A stretch of DNA of 64,000 bases, taken from contig NC_092087.1 in assembly GCF_045679555.1 (NCBI RefSeq), positions 89,302,966 through 89,366,965 on the forward strand. The letters are read 5' to 3'. Numbering within the stretch: the first letter of the stretch is position 1; the number at the start of each line of letters is the position of its first letter. The DNA comes from Salvelinus alpinus (lineage: Eukaryota; Chordata; Actinopteri; Salmoniformes; Salmonidae). Below are positions 59,050-64,000 of this stretch, piece after piece. The notes beneath the pieces were generated by a model. That model had not been told where the DNA came from. It worked only from the letters and a program-made list of their open reading frames with translations, and did no database searches. The position numbers and the translations under genes are program-made.

Positions 59050-59312
59050 ATACAGTAAATAAAGAGGCATTACACTTTCAACTAAAATGTTTGTCAGACA
59101 TTTTCAGTTTTCAGACTTCCAAAGTTAACTAATGTCAAGATGTAGATTCAGCTGTATGCCTCAACCCAAAGTGAATGGAAAAGATAAGCACGGAAGAAAA
59201 CCCTTTGGGTTGAGGCATATGGCAAGATCTGCCCAACCGATGTGGTGGGTTTCATCTTGACATTAGTCTACTTTTGAGGTCTGAAAGTCTTTCATTTATG
59301 AGTGAAATGTCC
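59050..59312. mobile_element. fold-back element
   Basis: Nested inverted segments: TGCCTCAACCCAAAG / CTTTGGGTTGAGGCA at the centre (about 59157-59216), CTAATGTCAAGATG / CATCTTGACATTAG outside it, and CAGACTTCCAAAGT / ACTTTTGAGGTCTG further out. The outer limits are approximate. No ORF. Confidence 0.65.
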
Positions 59313-59313
59313 C

Positions 59314-59506
59314 TTTAAAGCAGTGTTTCCCAATCCTGGGCCTGGGGACCCAAACGGGGACACATTTTTCCAATGTGCTAACATACCTGTTTCAGATCAA
59401 ATTTGATTGATGGTGATTTGATTAGTTGAATCAAATGTGTTCGGTGCTAGGACGAAATGTATCCACCCCCCCACCCCCTTTTGGTATTGGGAAACACTGC
59501 TTTAAA
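59314..59506. mobile_element. inverted-repeat element (MITE-like)
   Basis: Terminal repeats TTTAAAGCAGTGTTTCCCA mirror each other at the two ends. The interior resembles 58138-58338 (CCTGGGGACC near the left end). Confidence 0.7.
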
Positions 59507-60084
59507 CAATACACTTTATTCAGTTGTTCAATGTTTCAGTGTCATCACCATGGGCACATTGGCACAAGGCTAACTGGCATAGATTATATTTCTAATAGTT
59601 CATTAGTAACGATTAATATGTAACTCCGTTAAAAACAATATCCCTTTACTGTAGTCACATGATGCGCCCCACCACCCCCTCCTCCCCTGAAAAACTAGTG
59701 GATATATTCTCTAGCTCAATGGTCAAATCCATCATATGCTGATTGGTAAGTGAGCGATGTCTTTTTCCATAGTTTCAACTATAGCTTATTCATTCTGCAT
59801 GAAAATACTTCACATTGTATTATTTGATTTTGACACAATTGAAGTGAAGGGGGAATTCAGGAACTCTGGAAGTGGATAATTTGTTATTTGTAAACGCTTC
59901 TTCAATTATAAAACTAAAACTTGTTTGTTTCGCTCGTTAGCCTTTATCATGTTTTGACCCTGATGAAGACTATTAGGCCGAAACACGTTCGTTTTATGAT
60001 TAAAGAAGCATTTTTCTGTCGGAAGTGCTCCCTTTGGCTATAATTGTACCAAAAAATAGATATATTATTTTTTTATTCTTTATT
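59507..60084. other. non-coding, no gene seen
   Basis: Contains GACCCTGATGAAGAC and CCGAAACACGTTCG, words seen in repetitive fish DNA. No exon supported. Confidence 0.5.
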
Positions 60085-60123
60085 TTTCAGTCGTGTGTCT
60101 GATCTGAAGAGAAGCTGAACAGA

Positions 60124-60187
60124 ATGACGTCATCGGGTGTTCTGATGATGCTCCTGTTCTTTAAGCATGTTACTGCAGACAACTCAG
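60124..60187 (+). CDS. signal-peptide exon of a further uromodulin-like paralogue
   Basis: It is nearly identical to 46856-46919 (starts MTSSGVLMMLL, ends at GTAAAG), with the acceptor TTTTTCAG at about 60090 and the same leader bases before the ATG. The first 40 bp of the following intron also match, then two 37-bp satellite units begin. No D8C exon follows inside the window, so the gene is either broken here or continues beyond 64000. Confidence 0.7.
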
Positions 60188-60224
60188 GTAAAGGATTGAT
60201 TGGCTTATTCCCGTTTAGGTAATG

Positions 60225-60291
60225 AGAGAATGTTGGTTGAGGACCTTCCACTTCTCTCCATTGTTACTGTTGGTTGAGGACCTTCCACCTC
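60225..60291. repeat. isolated 37-bp satellite units
   Basis: Two units of the 53216-55408 repeat, inserted in the intron-like sequence after the 60124 exon. Confidence 0.9.
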
Positions 60292-60686
60292 TATAGCCCC
60301 CAATGCAATACACTGTAATAGACTGTACATGGGATACATATTGACTTGTAGAGAGAGAACTTGTCTACCTGTCTCAGCTAAAGTGGTGTGGGAATTACTC
60401 AGTAGGGTGTCTACGTACTAAATATGGTAAGTTTTGAACAGGGACTGTGTCGCACGATCTGATGCTTGGAGGGGGTATAGATAGGTATGGAGTGGGTAAA
60501 GAACAAAGTCCTGATGAATATGTACAACACAGTCCTCCTACAAAAGTGCATATATTTGGTTAGTAGAGACCCTACTGAGTATTTCCCACCCCACTTTAGC
60601 TGAGACAGGTAGACAAGTTCTCTCTCTACAAGTCAATATGTATCCCATGTACAGTCTATTACAGTGTATTGCATTGGGGGCTATGG
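60292..60686. repeat. 120-bp inverted repeat
   Basis: Arms 60292-60412 and 60565-60686 are reverse complements with only a few mismatches (for example CTGTACATGGGATACATATT and its inverse). The spacer is about 150 bp. No ORF. Confidence 0.92.
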
Positions 60687-61082
60687 AGAGGGTGGAGAAC
60701 AAAGTATTTCATATTCAGTCTACTGCAGTGAATGGAGTGGTTGGAGTAAGTATTCACCAGCACTCTATATTAAACCCATTGCCCAGCACAAGATACCAAT
60801 TTTGTTTGGCAGACTCTATTGATTTATTCCAATAACCTAGATTTGTATTTCATTAAACGTGTATTTATTTAAATATAGCCTACTTTCAAAATACCAGTAT
60901 TTGGGTAAACTTTCAAAATAAATGCTGGTGTAAATAATACAATATTACAAATATAATACTTCATATTATCCACACCTTTTTTCAAAGGTGGTTGCAATGC
61001 TGTGAAAACCAGTTGTACTGAACAAAACAAAAATGCACCGACATTGGATGCCAACCACCGAGAAACCCCACCAAAGAAGAAA

Positions 61083-61333
61083 GAGGTTGTTAGCTAGCTT
61101 GGGGACACCGGTACACAGTGTACTTCGCCCCCGCCTGCCGGGCACTGCTTTCCTGCAGTTCTGTTAACGTTACGACGAGGGAAATAGCTAGCTAGTGTAA
61201 CCAACCAAACTCTTGAATGGGACTACTGGGTAGGGATTACCCCCCACTTTGACGTTAAAATAACTACAGGAAAGCAGTGCTAGGCAGGCGGGGGCAAAGG
61301 ACACTGTGTGCCGATGTCCTAGCTAGCAACCTC
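61083..61333. repeat. 85-bp imperfect inverted repeat
   Basis: Arms about 61083-61167 and 61249-61333 mirror each other (GCCCCCGCCTGCC, GCACTGCTTTCCTG, GAGGTTG(T/C)TAGCTAG) with about 80% identity by eye. No ORF. Confidence 0.8.
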
Positions 61334-61679
61334 AATAGCAGTGGGCGCGACATGTAGTAAGTGACAAGTGATGGGCGCGACATGTAGTGGGTGCCGCATG
61401 TAGTAAACATGGTCTGCAAATAGACCCTTCTCAGCAAGAGGGCACTGACTTTGCTGAGGCAATTGATCATCTTTGGCTGATGGAGAGACGTGGCGGAGGG
61501 ACCTTTTAAGCGAGTTAATAAAGTTGCTGGTGGCAATCAGCTTTGAAATTAGCATATTTTGCATTATGGTTTGGATATTACAAACAAAGTACTAGGGTAG
61601 TTAATTTATGTTAGCTTCAGCCAGGACCTGCCACCCTAAACAAGATAAATAAATTGCTACCCTCCTATACACTGCAAAA

Positions 61680-62060
61680 CTAGAATAGTCCCAGTAAGCA
61701 AAACAATGTTGAAAAGACGTCTAAGAACTTATTTTACAGATGTTGAAGTTAGGTTCATTTTAGATTCTGAATGAAAGGTGAAAATACGTATTTTCCGGAT
61801 GTTTAAAATACTTATTTTCCAGAAGTTAAAAATTCATATTTTCCAGACATTGAAAACATCGTTTTTTCTGGACGTTGAAATCAGGTACATTTTCGGTTCT
61901 GAATGAAAGTAGAAAATATGTATTTTCTGGAGGTTGAAAATATGTATTTTCTGGACGTTGAAGAAACGTATTTTCCGAACATTTAAATCTTGTTCATTTT
62001 CGGTTCTTAATTAAAGTTGAAAAGACATCATTTACAGACGTTTATGTTTGGACCAAGGCC
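61680..62060. repeat. degenerate short tandem repeat
   Basis: Imperfect units built on (T/A)TTTTC(C/T)GGA(C/G)GTTGAAA and GGTTCTGAATGAAAG. No coding function seen in 61334-62577. Confidence 0.6.
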
Positions 62061-62579
62061 GGTCCATACCAGACCAAATCTGAACAAAACAGACGGCCGG
62101 ACCAAAAATCAATGTCCATGGATGTGGAACTCAAGGCTGGTCCAGACAGAACCAAATAAAGACGTCCAAAAGACGTCAGCATCGGTCTGTGATTACTGGA
62201 CTGTAGCCTACAGTGTCAGCCAGAATGGAATTTTAGGAATGCCCATCCATATGGTAGGCCTACAGTTTGTAAAACAACCAGTTGCATTGAATTTATTAGT
62301 CCTGATTCCTGTGACTAATAAATGTGGTTATTTAATCTCTGAATATCAGCTGCCCAGTTATCCTGAGCCTACTTCCAATGAGAATTAATGTGTACACACC
62401 ACCAAATGCAGAAGTATTTTATTTTTCGCTATGATCAGCTGGGTAAAAATGGACAGATACAAACTTGAAATCTCTGATCATGACAATTTAGCCCACGGGG
62501 TGAAGCGCCTCTGATTTTGAAAAAAGTGACCACTACTTATCCCAAGACGGCATCAGTGCTCACTTAAAAATACTATATA

Positions 62580-62799
62580 CAGTTGAAGTCGGAAGTTTAC
62601 ATACATTTATGTTGGAGTCATTAAAACAAATTTTTCAACCACCCCACAAATTTCTTGTTAACAAACTACAGTTTTGGCAAGACGGTTAGGACATCTACTT
62701 TGTGTATGACACAAGTCATTTTTCCAACAATTGTTTACAGACAGATTATTTCACTTATAATTCACTGTATTACAATTCCAGTGGGTCAGAAGTTTACAT
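62580..62799 (+). mobile_element. Sleeping Beauty-type Tc1 left end, interrupted
   Basis: The outer (AGTTGAAGTCGGAAGTTTAC) and inner (CCAGTGGGTCAGAAGTTTAC) direct repeats of the left end are present with TA before them. The sequence stops at 62799, where a LINE tail begins. Confidence 0.88.
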
Positions 62800-63999
62800 C
62801 AAATCAAATCAAATCAAATCAAATTTTATTAGTCACATACACATGGTTAGCAGATGTTAATGCGAGTGTAGCGAAATGCTTGTGCTTCTAGTTCCGACAA
62901 TGCAGTAATAACCAACAAGTAATCTAACCTAACAATTCCACAACTACTACCTTATACACACACACAAGTGTAAAGGGATAAAGAATATGTACATAAAGAT
63001 ATATGAATGAGTGGTGGTACAGAACGGCATGGCAAGATGCAGTAGATGGTATAGAGTACGCTATATACATATGAGATGAGTACTGTAGGGTATGTAAACA
63101 TAAAGTGGCATAGTTTAAAGTGGCTAGTGGTACATGTATTACATAAGATGGCAAGATGCAGTAGATGATATAGAGTACAGTATATACATATGAGATGGGT
63201 AATGTAGGGTATGAAAACATTATTTTAAGTGGCATTGTTTAAAGTGGCTAGTGGTACATTTTTACATAATTTCCATCAATTCCCATTTTTAAAGTGGCTG
63301 GAGTTGAGTCAGTATGTTGGCAGCGGCCGCTAAATGTTAGTGGTGGCTGTTTAACAGTCTGATGGCCTTGAGATAGAAGCTGTTTTTCAGTCTCTCGGTC
63401 CCTGCTTTGATGCACCTGTACTGACCTCGCCTTCTGGATGATAGCGGGGTGAACAGGCAGTGGCTTGGGTGGTTGTTGTCCTTGATGATCTTTATGGCCT
63501 TCCTGTGACATCGGGTGGTGTAGGTGTCCTGTAGGGCAGGTAGTTTGCCCCCGGTGGTGCGTTCTGCAGACCTCACTACCCTCTGGAGAGCCTTACGGTT
63601 GTGGGCGGAGCAGTTGCCGTACCAGGCGGTGATACAGCCCGACAGGATGCTCTCGATTGTGCATCTGTAGAAGTTTGTGAGTGCTTTTGGTGACAAGCCG
63701 AATTTCTTCAGCCTCCTGAGGTTGAAGAGGCGCTGCTGCGCCTTCTTCACAACGCTGTCTGTGTGGGTGGACCAATTCAATTTGTCCGTGATGTGTACAC
63801 CGAGGAACTTAAAACTTTCCACCTTCTCCACTACTGACCCGTCGATGTGGATAGGGGGGTGCTCCCTCTGCTGTTTCCTGAAGTCCACAATCATCTCCTT
63901 TGTTTTGTTGACGTTGAGTGTGAGGTTATTTTCCTGACACCACACTCCGAGGGCCCTCACCTCCTCCCTGTAGGCCGTCTCGTCGTTGTTGGTAATCAA
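62800..63999 (-). mobile_element. L2/Rex1-like LINE, 3' end
   Basis: Minus strand. The ORF2 C-terminus runs from the window edge to a stop at 63337 (220 codons): NVNKTKEMIVDFRK, ESFKFLGVHITDKLNW, VKKAQQRLFNLRRLKKFGLS, NFYRCTIESILSGCITAWYG and KALQRVVRSAERTTGG. These are typical of the part after the reverse transcriptase active site in fish L2/Rex1-type LINEs. A 3' UTR of about 540 bp follows and ends in TTTGA pentamers. The frame is intact as far as seen. It inserted into the Tc1 end at 62799. Confidence 0.88.
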
Positions 64000-64000
64000 G

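Overview
The window is vertebrate genomic DNA, almost certainly from a salmonid fish. The evidence is the set of recognisable salmonid repeats: HpaI-type tRNA-derived SINEs, Tc1 elements with Sleeping Beauty-type ends, TTAA-flanked elements, a PIF/Harbinger element and an L2/Rex1-like LINE. Coding density is very low, genes are split into many small exons, and more than a dozen long minisatellites are present. I could run no search, so family names rest on motifs, exon structure and splice phase read from the sequence.

Layout. 1-2459: a 44-bp minisatellite. 2460-10360: left copy of a segmental duplication, holding an orphan leader exon, a TTAA-flanked element, three exons of a CCCH zinc-finger gene (minus strand) and a 31-bp minisatellite. 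10360-11790: no gene seen. 12108-17232: four TTAA-flanked elements end to end. 18372-27840: a CD22/Siglec-like Ig-superfamily receptor gene on the minus strand; one cytoplasmic-tail exon is split by a 4.4-kb Harbinger transposon (18494-22929) that carries a Myb/SANT-like gene and a frameshifted HARBI1-type transposase. 27985-30680: a possible LTR, a third copy of part of the duplicated block, and two minisatellites. 30680-36095: right copy of the duplication, whose zinc finger has lost its zinc-ligand histidine. 36096-38086: minisatellite, TTAA element fragment and a broken Tc1.

38145-52850 (plus strand) is a family of uromodulin/GP2-like genes. One copy looks complete (leader exons from about 44592, coding 46856 to about 52464: signal peptide, D8C domain, Cys-rich linker, ZP domain, furin-type site). 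Upstream of it are two degenerate tandem copies (from 38145 and 41074), in which a D8C exon runs straight into a 26-bp minisatellite that appears to have grown from a ZP-domain exon. A further signal-peptide exon (60124-60187) marks another, incomplete paralogue.

53216-62577 is almost entirely repeats: 37-bp, 67-bp and 30-bp minisatellites, a short telomere-like TTAGGG run, and several fold-back elements. The window ends in a Sleeping Beauty-type terminal repeat interrupted by the 3' end of a LINE (ORF2 C-terminus, minus strand).

The common theme is rapid local change at two families of surface or secreted proteins: tandem and segmental duplication, transposon insertion into an exon, and minisatellites whose parent sequence (a ZP exon, a SINE tail, a retroelement-like leader) can still be identified.
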